Of a DNA stretch of 64,000 nucleotides, positions 8,306 through 21,024 are shown in pieces. Made by a program: the position numbers and the translations under genes. Origin of the DNA: Adiantum capillus-veneris (lineage: Eukaryota > Streptophyta > Polypodiopsida > Polypodiales > Pteridaceae); contig CM043960.1 of the NCBI GenBank assembly GCA_014529385.2, forward strand, positions 30,290,396 to 30,354,395. The letters are read 5' to 3'. The first letter of the stretch is position 1. Every line of letters begins with the position of its first letter. The notes beneath the pieces were generated by a model that saw only the letters and a program-made list of their open reading frames with translations, did no database searches and was not told where the DNA came from.

Positions 8306-10450
8306 CCCTATGGCCCTTGGCCCATAGGATCTCTCATGAGAATAGAGGGTTCATAGTATCACTCATGAGAATAGAGGGAAACCTATGGCACGAGACTTAG
8401 ATGGTGGCCTAGGTGTCAATGTAAAGGCTCTAAAAGATTATTTCGGCCATTCAAGGACACTGTCATGGACACCATGACATCCCTAGGGCCATAGGATCTC
8501 TCATTACAATAGAGGGAAACCTATGGCACTTGAGCTTATACATTGGCTCCCTATGGCCATAGGGTCATAGGATCTCTCATCATAATAGAGATAAACATAT
8601 GGCCCTAGTGCTAGAGGGTGGTATAGGTGTCATTGTAAAAGCTCTACAAGAGCATTTAGGCCATTCATGGGCACCTACATGGGCACCATGATAGCCCTAT
8701 GGCAATAGCATCTCTTATTGGAATAGAGAGAAACATATGGCCCTTGAGCTTAAATATCAGCACCCTATGGCCCTAGGGCCATACAATCTTTCATCAAAAT
8801 AGAGAGAAACCTATGGCCCTATGCCCAAAGGGTGGCCTAGGTTTCAATCTAGAAGCCCTCCAAAAGCATTTAGGACTTTAAAGGAAACCTACATGGGTAA
8901 AATGGCAGCCCTAGGTCCATAGGATCTCTCATTACAATAGAGGGCAACCGATGACCCTTGAGCTTATACATTAGCACCTTCTCATGAGAATAGAGGGAAA
9001 CTTATGTACCTAGTGCCAAAGGGTGGCCTAGTTATTAATGTAGAAGCTCTCAAAGAGCATTAGGCCATTCAAGGGCACCCACATGGGCAACATGGTGGCC
9101 CTATGGCCCTCGGGACATAAGATCTCCCATTAAAAGATAAGGAAACCTATGGCCCTTGGGCTTATACATTGGCACTCCTAGGGCCATAGGATCTCGTATT
9201 AGAATAGAGGCCAAACTATGACCCTAGGTCAAAATGGTGGAAGAGGTATCAATGTTAAACCTCTCAAAGAGCATTTAGGCCATTTAAGGGCACCTACATG
9301 GGCATCATGGCAAGCCTATGGACATAGGATCTCTCACGAAAATAGAGGGCAATCTATGGCGCTTGAGCTTATACATTAGCACCCTATGGCCCTAGGGCCA
9401 TAATATCTCTCACTAGTAAAGGGAAACATATGGCCCGAGGGCCAGAGGGTGGCATAGATGTTAATGTAAAAGCTCTCAAAGAGAATTTAGACCATTTAAG
9501 GTCACCTACATGGGCACCATTGCAGCGCTATGTACTTACGGCCATAGGATATGTCACTGGAATAGAGGGAAACCTATGGCCCTTGAGCTTATATATTGGA
9601 ACCTTATGGACCAAGCGGCCATAAGGTTCCTCATCAAGGGCACCTACATGTGCATCATGATAGTCTTATGGCCCTAGGGCCATAGGATTTCTCATCAAGG
9701 GTACCTACATGCACACCATGGTAGCCCTATGGCCCTAGGGACATAGGATCTCTCATTACAATAGAGGGCAACCTATGGCCCTTGAGCTTATACATTGGCA
9801 TGCTTTGGCTCTGGGGCCATAGGATCTCTCATGAGAGTAGGGGGCAACCTATGTCCCTAGGGCTAGATGGTGGCCTAGGTGTCAATGTAAAATCTCTCAA
9901 AGAGCATTTACGTCATTCAAAGGCCCCTACGTGGGCACCATGGCAGCCCTATGGTCCTAGAGCCATAGGATCTCTCATCACAGTAGAGTGCAACCTATTG
10001 CCCTTGAGCTTATACATTGGCACACTCTCATCTGAATAGAGAGCAACCTATGGCCCTAGGGCAAGGGGGTGGCTTAGGTGTCAATGTAAAATCTCTCAAA
10101 GAGTATCTAGGCCATGCAACGAAACCTACATGGGCACCATGACAGCCCTATGGCCCTAGTGGCATAGGATCTTTTTTTACAATAGAGGGAAATGTATGTC
10201 ACTTATGCTTATACATTGGCACACTATGGCTCTAGGGCCATAGGAACTATCTTGAGAATAGAGGGCAACCTATGGCCCTGGGGCCAGATGGTGGCCTAGG
10301 TCTCAATGTAAAATCTCTCAAAGAGCATGGCCCTGAAGCTCATACATTGGCATCCTCTCATCAGAATAAAGTACAACCTATGGCCCTAGAGTCAAAGGGT
10401 GGCCTAGGTGTTAATGTAAAGCTCTTAAACAACATTTAGGCCATTTATGG
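8306..10450. repeat. Satellite-like array, about 210-bp units with a CCTATGG palindrome
   Basis: About ten diverged units can be followed by the recurring phrase GGTGGCCTAGGTGTCAATG at about 8402, 8607, 8832, 9020, 9235, 9446, 9868, 10066, 10288 and 10398 (period roughly 190-225 bp). Each unit carries one or two copies of a 22-bp palindrome with half-site CCTATGGCCCT, then GGATCTCTCAT and AGAATAGAGGGAAACC. No coding potential is seen. The same palindrome recurs in the array at 42368-44600 with a different period. Confidence 0.93.
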
Positions 10451-10461
10451 GGCTCCCCAAA

Positions 10462-11394
10462 TGTCAAGCTTTGCTATCTTATTACAATGACAATGAGAAC
10501 CACGTACATAAATGTCATACAGTGAGATGGATTCGACTCCACTAGTGCATGGAGGCTACAAGAGGTTGTCAATCTCCCAAAAAACACAATTCTTGTCTCA
10601 TTCAAATTTACACTCTACTACATGTCAGGCAACAGAAGCTATCTATGACACCGCAGACAAATATCAAGCAAATGAAGTCTAAATGAGATGAAACTTATAG
10701 GACGCGTAGACAACATCTACATGCTTGAACCCTCAAATCCCCCTTTTGGTCACTTGCCAAAATCGCGCTTATTATCTCTACAGGGCAGATTTGACCTAGC
10801 CGTTTTCAACCCCGAATACACCCTAGAGCTTAGCAAAGATTCCCCTACACCCCTCCCATGCATAAAATGCAGTTTAGTTAAGTAAATCTAGAGTTATGAG
10901 TAGATTAAGGAGTAGGTGGGCAACCAAAAAAAAAAAACAATTTTACCGCAAGAAAAGCACAATGTCGCAAAGAGATTTTACCTTTGAACTCAATGAAGTA
11001 GATGGCACTTCCAACGAACACTTCATGAGGGAGTTATGAGCTTGAGAAGAAAGCAGGAGAGTAACAATGCTCACAAGTTAGTCGTAATGTTCATTATCCA
11101 AAAGTATCCTTTAGGTTTTACAAAAATTGGCTTTTATACTTAGCCAAATTAAGGTTCAGGGTTCAAAAATGAGAAAAGATTCTAACTCTCAATAGCCTAG
11201 AATTTCTTTGATACAATCTGGAAGCCCGTAGCCCCACTCTGTCTGGCTCATAATCACATAATGGTTACAAAATAATTCCAAAAATAAAAGGATTACAATG
11301 GATTAGGGCTATGAACGTCCAAGATGATCAAGAAAGTTAAAAAGTACATCATAGGTTGAGTGTATAGACTCCCGATGTTAGCTATGTGCTAACA
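10462..11394 (-). repeat. LTR of element B
   Basis: The plus strand starts TGTCAAGC and ends GTGCTAACA, giving TG...CA ends on both strands. It aligns in several blocks with the LTR at 21875-22640 (GTGCATGGAGGCTACAAGAG; GACCTAG-CGTTTT-ACCCCGAAT; the TATA region), so it is a diverged member of that family. A minus-strand TATAAAAG-like box lies near 11133-11140. The element-B 3' internal remnant adjoins it on the right with a purine-rich tract, so this is the 3' LTR. On the left it meets the CCTATGG array. Confidence 0.75.
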
Positions 11395-12309
11395 TTTTCA
11401 ATCCTCCTAGTCTGGGTCATCCACGATACAGCTTCAAGAAATTGGGTAATGCTCTAGCTTGCGGGCATGTCTTTGCTTCATGAGAGCTTCCAAGGCATCA
11501 TAATACTTGAGCCTGAGTTTCTTGTCCGCTCCGCACTCTTGGCATTGGGCAAAAGGTGGGGTCCTTTCTGATATCATGTGGAGCCTGTGTGTAGAGGATG
11601 AGATACTTTGAGTGTCATAGCCAATACATCCTCCAAGCTGGGTGTTGATCGGCATTGTCCGTACCTTGATCCTTGATCATCCTTTCCTTCACTTTGAGGA
11701 TTTTGTATTTGATGAGTGGGTAGGAATCAAAATTAAGTCTTTATACACCCGGCACAAAGCACTCAAACACTAGATGAATATCTAATGTTTTCTATTTTCA
11801 ACTCCTTTGTGTACCGAGGGGCAAGAAGAGATAGAAGGCATGCTCATGATCTCAAAGCATAGCTGAAAGAAGTGATCAAATATGTGCTTTGCAATTGATA
11901 ATTTAAAAGATACATTGATCAGCAAGGGAAGAAATACAAAGCATAACAGTTGGAGTAGGGTTTTATCCATGAGTTGAATGACTTTAGCACCATAAGGAGG
12001 TTTTCTTTACACTATATCCTATGTCGTTTGAGATGAGGTTGCAATACAAACAAAAATTAGGGATGAAAATCCAATAAAAATAGGTTTAGTCTCCATCCAA
12101 ACTATTATGCCCCTTCTGTGTATTGTGTATTGTACAAGATCGGTGTAACATTTCCATTGAGAATGAATGCAAACTTATATAAACATGTTTTTAGCTTTGT
12201 TTCTTAAACAAAGTGAGACAATAGATTCACTAAGTCTAATACATAGTGGTTATGGATATCTACATCTTGTTTTGTTCTTTGAGCAAAGATAGATGTGTAC
12301 CTGTTTGAT
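11395..12309 (-). pseudogene. 3' internal remnant of element B
   Basis: Next to the LTR the minus strand is purine-rich (AGGAGGATTGAAAA), a plausible polypurine tract. A short minus-strand frame at 11434-11655 (73 codons) ends in KLRLKYYDALEALMKQRHAR, which resembles the end of the frame at 22694-22960 of element C (KERHIQYQKALQTLKDRFDN). Both therefore look like the C-terminus of the same unknown retroelement protein. The rest, to 12309, is AT-rich with no gene signal. The right boundary of element B is not visible. Confidence 0.5.
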
Positions 12310-12883
<574 letters not shown>

Positions 12884-12945
12884 TTCCTTTCATGGATCTA
12901 TGTTTGCCAAAAAATCGCCCGGATTTTTCTTGCTTAAAACTATTA

Positions 12946-12946
<1 letters not shown>

Positions 12947-13041
<95 letters not shown>

Positions 13042-13070
13042 ACACAAAGAGATACACACACACACACACA
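12947..13070. repeat. (CA)n microsatellite
   Basis: A CA dinucleotide tract, perfect from 12947 to 13039 and imperfect to about 13070, separated from the CT tract by 67 bp of ordinary sequence. Confidence 0.97.
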
Positions 13071-13889
13071 TACAAAAGAATCTGCAAAAAGAAAGATGTA
13101 TACAATGTCTTTTTAAAGCCTCCTAGGCTCATGCAACGATTGACCTTAATTGTACAAACTATTAACGAACTTACGGTGCATAACCTACATGCTTAAGGAG
13201 GCCCAAGCCATTGAGAAGATTTTATTGCTAGCATTTCTCGTTCAAGGCTATCCATTAGATACGGCTTGATAATTGAACATGACAAAATGGAGTAAATCAA
13301 AACTATTTGACCACTTAGATTTAAAACCCCCTTGACATAGGGTGTGTGTATTCTTTATCCACAAACAAGAATCCCGATGGATGGATGGACAACACAAACT
13401 CAATCCACAATACATGAAAATTAACCAAGACAAATTGGGCGGCAGTCTTACCACTAATTACTAAATGTGTGTGGGTAGTGTTTGGAACCCTTATAAGTTC
13501 ACTCACCATATAAATTGTTGATTGCTTACTCAAATTTCTAACCTGGCACAGTTTTATCTATGACTATTTGGAAGAAGATTTAGAGCACATGCCAAGCAAT
13601 TCGACAAACCAATTTTTGCATGTCAATAAGTAAAATGTCATCACCATAAAGTATGAAGTTATCCAAATGCACTATCGTTAAACTCGTCCTCATTCTTGTC
13701 TTTAGATTTGTACCAAAAGCACAAACAATCTTCATGTCGAAAAAGAATTCTCCAACATCACAAAGCAGCAATTTTGATGTACACAAGAACTCTAGCTTCT
13801 TCAATGTGATCGAAATTTCACACAACTCCGTAGAAGCTCGAAGTCGTGCTTTCAATGAATAAAGTAACTTTGACACTCGGAGAATTTAT
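13071..13889. other. Non-genic stretch with a possible RT-like fragment
   Basis: No intact gene. A minus-strand frame at 13580-13876 (98 codons) contains FILYGDDILLIDMQ, which resembles the Y-x-D-D region of a Copia reverse transcriptase. The flanking residues do not clearly extend the match, so this is a weak call; it could be a heavily decayed retroelement or chance. The rest is featureless. Confidence 0.25.
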
Positions 13890-14715
13890 AAGCCCATGTC
13901 GACATCTTACATACAGCAACATGCTTTCAAGATGCATGCTTATGTGGTTGCATCTGGAGAGAGGCCCTCACTTTGCACGCTTATCTGGAGAGATGCCCTC
14001 ACTTTGCATCCGTTGAAAACAACCAAGAGCTTTTTGGCCCTACTCTTGTTGCCTTTTTCCCATAATCAATGCATTCCAAGAGACGACATTCCGGATAGGA
14101 AGCTCCTCAAGCACTTTTGGTGCTTTCTCAAGCACATCACAGTTGGCATACATATTGACCAAGACAATTCCAGGCATTGCATCTTTAACTTTTTGAACAA
14201 CCCCTGACTATAGCACTCTCATCATGAATTATCTCATCCAGGGGGAGGCTTTCAAAGTGCTTGCACTTTGCTTTGAATCTTGTGAAAAGAACCCAAAGAT
14301 TCATTGTCACAGCCATGTTAAGTATACCCTACAATCAAAGCACTACAAGAGACATCCCAGAAAGGATGCCCATCAAGAACTTACGTGCTTTTGTAAGGGC
14401 ATCACATTCAACATACACATCGAGCATACATACTCTCATCCATGTCAATGTCTTGTGAAAGGGTATAGGCCTTCAAGATGCAAGATGCATCTGGAGACTT
14501 TCCTTTGCATTCGGTGAAGTAGTATGAAAACTACTGCTATGTGGACTCATAACCGGTGACGCTTACAAGATATTTTATCCACCCCGCAAAGATAATTTCG
14601 GAAAGGATACCCATCAATAACTTTTTGTGATTTGGTGAGGGTCCCAAATTTGACATACATATTTGCTCAAAGCAGCGTGGAGGAATTCATGATCTCATCA
14701 TGAACACGCCATCAT
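13890..14715 (-). pseudogene. PPR (pentatricopeptide repeat) protein pseudogene
   Basis: Translated in pieces on the minus strand, three successive PPR-like segments appear: about 14715-14520 (NMYVKFGTLTKSQKVIDGYP), 14470-14290 (a decayed DMYA-C-AL-KA segment) and 14240-13890 (VLVNMYANCDVLEKAPKVLE, then ELPIRNVVSWNALIMG and ACILKAC). These match the plant PPR consensus, in which such proteins bind organellar RNA and act in its editing or processing. The copy is broken by several stops and frameshifts, and a short local duplication at about 13958-14000 (GGCCCTCACTTTGCA twice) disrupts one repeat. No start, targeting peptide or C-terminal E/DYW domain is visible. It is the only host-gene remnant I can recognise here. 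The repeat style resembles fern PPR proteins (inference). Confidence 0.75.
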
Positions 14716-15204
14716 GATGAGGAAAGGTAATGCAGGCTGAGGTTGGACAAGAGACTACATAGGGTGGACTCTGACTATGGAGGTAGGGCATGCATAGACC
14801 TAGAGGATATGGCGTAGCGCTATCAAAAAGTGTACGAGCCATATTAAACGACATAACAAGCGACATTGCTGTTTGAAAGTTGGACACGTGGATTAACGAG
14901 AAGCTAGAGTTGCGATTTTTCCTTCTACGCTAACGAAGTAAATATACCTTTGAAATCTAGACATTATTATAGCAAATACGAGTATCCTCTAGTACATATT
15001 TATTTCCAAAATGCTAATGCATAATTTTTTTACCTATAGCAAGGTTTTGAATAGAAACTCTACTTATGATGTTCACAAAACGTGTTGCCTTCTTACATTC
15101 TTCACCAAACATGTTGCCTTGTTTCGCACTAGGTAGCCATGTTTGCATGTGGTTTGTCTTTGTTTGTTTGGAGTGGTTAAGTATGCGCATTTATCTACGT
15201 GCAT
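14716..15204. other. Non-genic stretch
   Basis: I see no coding signal, repeat or regulatory element that can be supported here. The right part leads into the 1.5-kb duplicated segment. Confidence 0.6.
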
Positions 15205-16744
15205 CTACAATGTGTCATCGTGTCGAGTATGTGAATGCACTGACTAGTGGGGATTGCTTGATGAAAGTTTTGGTGCCTTCAAATTTTTGTTGCATGGTTC
15301 CATTGTAATGGATAGATGGAACCTCTTTGTTTAAATGGTAGATCAATATCTCGATCAATGTTTGAATTGGTCAAATTTTGTCATGTTCAATAGCTTGATC
15401 AATGTTTGTTTTGGTCAAATATTGTCATGTTCAATAGCTCTTTATCCTAGCCAAATTTTGTCATGTTCAAGAAAGCCTGCAATGTAGCCTATTTTTGCAT
15501 TGATGTACATACATTCTTTTTAATGCATTATTTTCAATGTACATACATTCTTTTTAATGCACTGTCAATAATCAATTCTTTTATGGGTTGAACGCAGAGG
15601 CATGTCAGGGAGTTTCCAACTTGGCTCAATGTAATGATGGCTAATATTGAGGACGATGAGCAGGTTTTGCATAGCAACAAGGGTAAAGGGAAGGGGTGGG
15701 TGGGGGGGGTGGGTGTTAAGAGTAGGTGAAGGAGGAGTGTGGGTGATGCTGAAGTTGGGTTTGGGGAGAGCTATAAAGAGGCGGTACAAGAGAAGAGTAG
15801 GTGGGGTCTAAGAATGAATAGTCTACATCTAGCTCCTTGATTGGCATGGTGGATACACCAGAGGTTGTGTTCTCAGCACCCACCACCCTTAAGGAGGTGT
15901 CATTAGCCGCACATGTCTACGAGAAACTAGCCACACACAATGCATACTAGCATCCATCCATACACAGAGCCATGAAGATGCCAGCCATACATGGTGCTGA
16001 GGATGTTGAGGGTGTCGAGGATGTTCCATCGTCGCCATCCACGGATGAGATCGAGGATGTTGAGGTCATGTCTTCCCCGGATAAGCAAACTATAGATGCA
16101 TTTACTAATTTGCTTCAATGACCGTGAACATCAATACCCAACAACACAATGCTCACCCTTTTTTTCTTATAATTACAATTTTTTAGTTTTCTTTTGTTGG
16201 TGGTTCTTTTGGGGTATTTTTGGGTTGACATGAATTGAAAATTTTCAATTTTTATATTTTTAGATTTTTTTTGTGTGTAATTGCTCATTTTTAGTTCTGG
16301 GCTTGCTCCCTTACTGATTCTACTGCTCAATTTAATGTAGGTGGTTTCACCCTCCCCAGTCGCGCTGAGAAAAGCTTGTCATACAATTTAGCAAAAAGGC
16401 CCACATTGTCATAGATGTGTTCATACCACCTGGTGTTGCATCTGGGTCCCATGTGTCCCTCAACTTCACCATTCAAAATGGCAATATGAGTATTGCAAAG
16501 GGCGGGGATGGTAGGGTATTACCCCATGGGAAAACAGTGTCACTGCTAGTTGTGTACCCCAAGTAAATATTGTTTCTCTTTCCATTGCTTGCTGGTTTAG
16601 AGTTTTCTTTGTGTTGAGTCCTCATTGTGTGTTTCTAAGCTAGCATCAACGGCATCTATTGATTTTAGATCGACGAGATTCAAGTTGGCAGTAGATGTGG
16701 ACTAGGCATTTCTATTGAGTATATTGCATTGGGAGGCATCCTCC
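15205..16744 (+). repeat. 1.5-kb direct repeat, copy 1
   Basis: Highly similar to 19535-21024 over its whole length, beginning at CTACAATGTGTCATCG and ending at GGAGGCATCCTCCAT. It contains decayed plus-strand coding blocks (an Asp/Glu/Ser-rich exon-like stretch around 15830-16120, and a frame with FIPPGVASGSHVSLNF around 16415-16560) separated by intron-like sequence ending in AG. It has no TG/CA LTR ends, so it is better read as a duplicated piece of a DNA-transposon-like gene than as an LTR. Confidence 0.85.
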
Positions 16745-17094
16745 ATTTGCACAGTATGGATAATGTCTTTCTTTGATGTGTGGTCACTTTGTGCTAAGTC
16801 AGTTGCAAATATTGTGAGGTTAACTTAGTGTGTGTTCTGGGCTCTCTTGCAGGAGGGTTGAGCACAGACTACCAGCACCCATCCTAAAGTTGGCAGTAGA
16901 TGTGGACTAGGCATTTCTATTGAGTATATTGCATTGGGAGGCATCCTCCATTTTCACAGTATGGATAATGTCTTGCTTTGATGTGTGGTCACTTTGTGCT
17001 AAGTCAGTTGCAAATATTGTCAGGTTAACTTAGTGTGTGTTCTGGGCTTTCTTGCAGGAGGGTTGAGTACAGACTACCAGCACCCATCCTAAAG
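16685..17094 (+). repeat. 205-bp tandem duplication
   Basis: Copy 1 (16685-16889) and copy 2 (16890-17094) are nearly identical and abut exactly (TTGGCAGTAGATGTGGAC to ACCCATCCTAAAG). They include an intron-like stretch ending TTGCAG. Only the first 60 bp is shared with the 1.5-kb repeat. Confidence 0.93.
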
Positions 17095-17745
17095 AGGGTT
17101 CACATCATTGATTCATTGTGGTATATCATGGACACCAATTCTCTCAGCAATTCCTTTTGCAACAATTTATGGACATCGACATGTTTTGAGCTGATCTTCT
17201 ACTTTTGGTCAGTTATGTGCAAGTATTTGTGTGCTTTATCATGTGCTTGTCTACATATTTTTCAAGTTGTAAAGCAGTGAAACTAACCATTTTGGCTTGT
17301 CGTAGGCACCACTGCTCGTTTTCCCTCTGCGTAAATAGGGGTGTGAGACTTGTTCGACTACCACGAAAGAAGAGTTATTTGTTGTACTTTGATTCTCTAG
17401 GCCTTACACACCCATTCAAGTGTCTCAAGAGAGTACACAAGTATCCCTGCATTCAACACGGTTGTTTTTGCTCATTCATCAACCTATGTCATTGTACTCT
17501 CTCTTAATGGTTTTATGTTGTTTTGTAGTGGCCTACAAAGCCTTGCATAAGTGATGAGAGATGCTAATATTCAATGCACCCTGACCATGTCTGTTTCAAC
17601 GCTTGAGATTAAGGCTGTCGATATTCCACAGCATCCGAATGTCACCAATTGTGGGATTTATGTGAAAGTTTATTATGTACAGGCAAACACCATGTGTGCT
17701 ACATCTGTGCCATCATGTGGTTTTACTATGGGCTCTGCAATCTAA
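17035..17745 (+). pseudogene. Ulp1-like (C48) cysteine protease domain, decayed, multi-exon
   Basis: Exon-like blocks on the plus strand: about 17094-17210 (RVHIIDSLWYIMDTNSLSNS), 17310-17460 (LCVNRGVRL, KKSYLLYFDSLG) and 17530-17745 (VDIPQHPNVTNCGIYVK). The spacing of a basic/aromatic block, a Y-[FY]-D-S-L-G block and a QxPNxxxCGxYV block fits Ulp1/SENP-type proteases, with the Asp in YFDSLG and the Cys in NCGIYV retained. The catalytic His expected in the GVHW position reads Arg (GVRL), so activity is unlikely. AG-ending intron-like gaps separate the blocks. Ulp1-like domains are known in plant MULE and CACTA transposons. A second copy at 63487-64000 shows the same His-to-Arg change. Assignment is moderate. 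Confidence 0.5.
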
Positions 17746-19534
17746 TTAAAACGTCCTTGTTTCATAGTGACCTAATTTTGGGAGGTCTCTTAGGGTAGCC
17801 AAGCAGGAGTTGGCTAACAAGGGATTGGTTCAAACATGGCGATGTCTGCAAGCTGAAAATGTAGTTGATGAATGATTGGTGCATGCATTGTCTAATGAAA
17901 ATGTGAAGTTCCATCTTAGCTGGTTTGGCTAGTGTATGTTGTGCGATGGTTTTTGGGCTAAAATCAAAGGTCAACTATGGCTACTACATATTCTATACGG
18001 TGGTGTTTAAGCTCGACACAATGAGACCTTATTCTGGCTTTGGGTGCAGCAATTACCATGGGATAATAGGTGGGCATGTCAGCATGGTGTCGCCCTTGGC
18101 GTATTATGTATGCAACACATATTTACTCGAATGTATATGACTTCACTTTTTCGCCACACATTTTGGTTGCCTTGTTTGATTTGGCTATAACCAACCATGG
18201 TCTTGGTACCTAATTATACTCAGTGTCGTTTAATGACCGACTCACATTTCTATAAAATGCGGTTGCTTAAAGCTGTATAGTACTTGTTTGCTTTTACTTA
18301 AATAGTAGTTGGGAAGTAGTCATTGTTTGCTTTTACTTAAAGAGGGGGATGTGAAGTAGTCATTAAGTTCTTTGCTTACGTTGCATGTTCCCAAATTACA
18401 CAAGGTGGTGGTTTTTTTTATGGGACAAGGATATGCCTGTTGTTGTAGCCTGTCCTCACCCATGTTTACCCGCACATGACTTGAGTTTACATTAAAGCCA
18501 TCACCATCCACTAAGTTTGAGATTACACAGGTTGTCATTGTCTACTAAAATTTGATTGACACTGTCTACTTAAATATGCCATTGTTTTATCAGACTAGCA
18601 TTACCTTCATCATCTACTCAAAGTGCATGTCAAGGTCACCTTAGGTGGGGGTTGCAAGTACCTGATGTAAGTGCAAGACTCATCAATGTCTTTGTTTGTT
18701 GTCGTGTTTACGTGAATCTTCCAAGGTCGGTGGGTCAGATTGCATTCGTGCCTTTATGTCCCTTGTTGGTGTACGTCTGCAAGGAGCGTCTCCACCATGG
18801 AAGAGTTCTCATCACATTGTCATTGTTTTCTAGTTTTGTAAATGCCAAGTGTGTTTGTTATAAGTGCAAGACTCACCAATGTCTTTGTTTGTTGTCATGT
18901 TTACGTGAATCTTCCAAGGTTAGTAGGTCAGATTGCATTTGTGCCTTTATGTCCCTTTTTGGTCTACGTCTACAAGTGGCGTCTCCACCATGGAAGAGTT
19001 TTTATTTCATTGTCATTGTTTTCTAGTTTTGTAAGTTCCAAGTGTGTCTTAGAGCACATCATGTCATTGACAAACTTCTTATACAAGATGTCTTCTCTGA
19101 AACTGCACTTATTGCAGGTTATGTTGACAACCTGGGCAATAGAAAGAAGCTCTAGTTCATTTTATGTTGAATTCACAGTCAGGGCTTCTCAAAAGATGCG
19201 ATTATTATGCTTCTAATTTGAAGACATTGGAGGGGGGATGTGCAAGGAGAGCTATGGGTTGCTTAGTAGGTTGTTAGGGCACAACGGATGAAAATTTGTA
19301 GCAAGAGGGGGCCAACCTTGATGGGGGCTTTGCCTACCTAACCCTCATACCTAGTCATTGTGTGCTGGATTCTTCTTTGTTTGGGAAGGTGGAGGGTGTT
19401 CCTCGTGCTATGACAAAACAGTGCCCGTGAACATGATGGTCATGGACATGCTACCTTATGCACTCTAATGTATTGTGGCATGGTCTTTATATCCCCATAT
19501 GTTTGGTAGATGACATGGCTTGGTTTGAGCATGG
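17746..19534. other. Middle of the DNA-transposon-like locus, with a 193-bp tandem duplication
   Basis: No convincing gene. The clear structure is a tandem duplication: 18668-18860 and 18861-19053, each beginning TAAGTGCAAGACTCA and containing GTCTCCACCATGGAAGAG. Frames of 124 codons arise in both copies simply because the unit lacks stops in one frame; I do not recognise them. Confidence 0.6.
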
Positions 19535-21024
19535 CTACAATGTGTCATCGTGTCGAGTATGTGAATGCACTGACTAGTGGGGATTGCTTAATGAAAGTTT
19601 TCGTGCCTTCAAATTTTTGTTGCATGGTTCCATTGTAATGGATAGATGGAAACTCTTTGTTTAAAGGGTAGATCAATAGCCCGATCAATGTTTGAATTGG
19701 TCAAATTTTGTCATGTTCAATAGCTTGATCAAGTTTGTTTTGGTCAAATGTTGTCATGTTCAATAGCTCTTTATCCTAGCCAATTTTTGTCATGTTCAAG
19801 AAAGCCTGCAATGTAACCTATTGTTGCATTGATGTACATACATTCTTTATAATGCACTGTCAATAATCAATTCTTTTTATGGGTTGAATGCAGAGGCATG
19901 TCAAGGAGTTGGCAACTTGGCCCAATGTAATGATGGATAATATTGAGGACAATGAGCAGGTTCTGCATAGCAACAAGGGGGGGGTTTAAGGGTAGGTGAA
20001 GGAGGAGTGTGGGTGATGTTGAAGTTGAGTTTGGGGAGAGCTATAAAGAGGCAGTGCACCAGAAGAGTAGGTGGGGTCTAAGAATGAATAGTTTACATCT
20101 AGCTCCTTGATTGGCATGGTGGATACACCTGAGGTTGAGTTCTCTGCACCCGCCACCCTTGTCATCAGTTGCACATGTCGACAAGAAACTAGCCACACAC
20201 AGTGCCGACTAGCAGCCATCCATACACAGATCCATCAAGTAGCCAGCCATACATGGTGCTGAGGATGTTGAGGGTGTCGAGGATGCTCTGTCATCGCCAT
20301 CCACGGATGAGATCGAGGATGTTGAGCCCATGTCTTCCCCGGATAAGCAAACTATAGATGCATTTACTAATTTTCTTCAATGACCCTAAACATCGATAAC
20401 CAACAGCACAATGAGGTATTATTTCCCTTGCTCACCCTTTTTATTTTCTTAAAATTACAATTTCTTAGTCTTGTTTTGTTGGTGGTTATTTTGGGGTATT
20501 TTTGGGTTGACATGAATTGCAAATTTTTCATTTTAATATTATTAGAATTTTGTTTTTGGTAATTGCTCATTTTTAGTTCTGGGCCTGCTCCCTTATTGAT
20601 TCTACTGCTCATTTTAATGCAGGTGGGGTCACTTCTCGCTGAGAAAATCTTGCCATACAATTTAGCAAAAAGGCCCACATTGTCATAGATGTGTTCATAC
20701 CACCTGGTGTTGCATCTGGGTCCCATGTGTCCCTCAACTTCACCATTCAAAATGGAAATATGAGTATTGCAAAGGGCGGGGATGGTAGGGTTATTACCGC
20801 ATGGGGAATCGGTGTCACTGCTAGTTGTGTACCCCAAGTAAATATTGTTCCTCTTTCCATTGCTTGTTTCTAGTTTAGAGTATTCTTTGTGTTGAGTCCT
20901 CATTGTGTGTTTCTAAGCTAGCGTCAACGGCATCTATTGTTTTTAGATCGACGAGATTCAAGTTGGCAGGAGATGTGGACTAGGCATTTCTATTGAGTAT
21001 ATTGCATTGGGAGGCATCCTCCAT
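19535..21024 (+). repeat. 1.5-kb direct repeat, copy 2
   Basis: Partner of 15205-16744, with small indels (a G-rich run near 19975-19985 is shorter, and part of the Lys/Gly-rich stretch is missing). In this copy the block encoding FIPPGVASGSHVSLNF is open for 60 codons (20691-20873). It ends abruptly at 21024, where the element-C leader copy begins. Confidence 0.85.

Noticed and set aside
8197-10039. Short plus-strand frames within the 210-bp array
   Set aside because: They follow the repeat unit and are not conserved between units as protein.
15205-21024. Retrotransposon with 1.5-kb LTRs
   Set aside because: The direct repeats lack TG/CA ends, PBS, PPT and target duplication, and they contain exon-like blocks.
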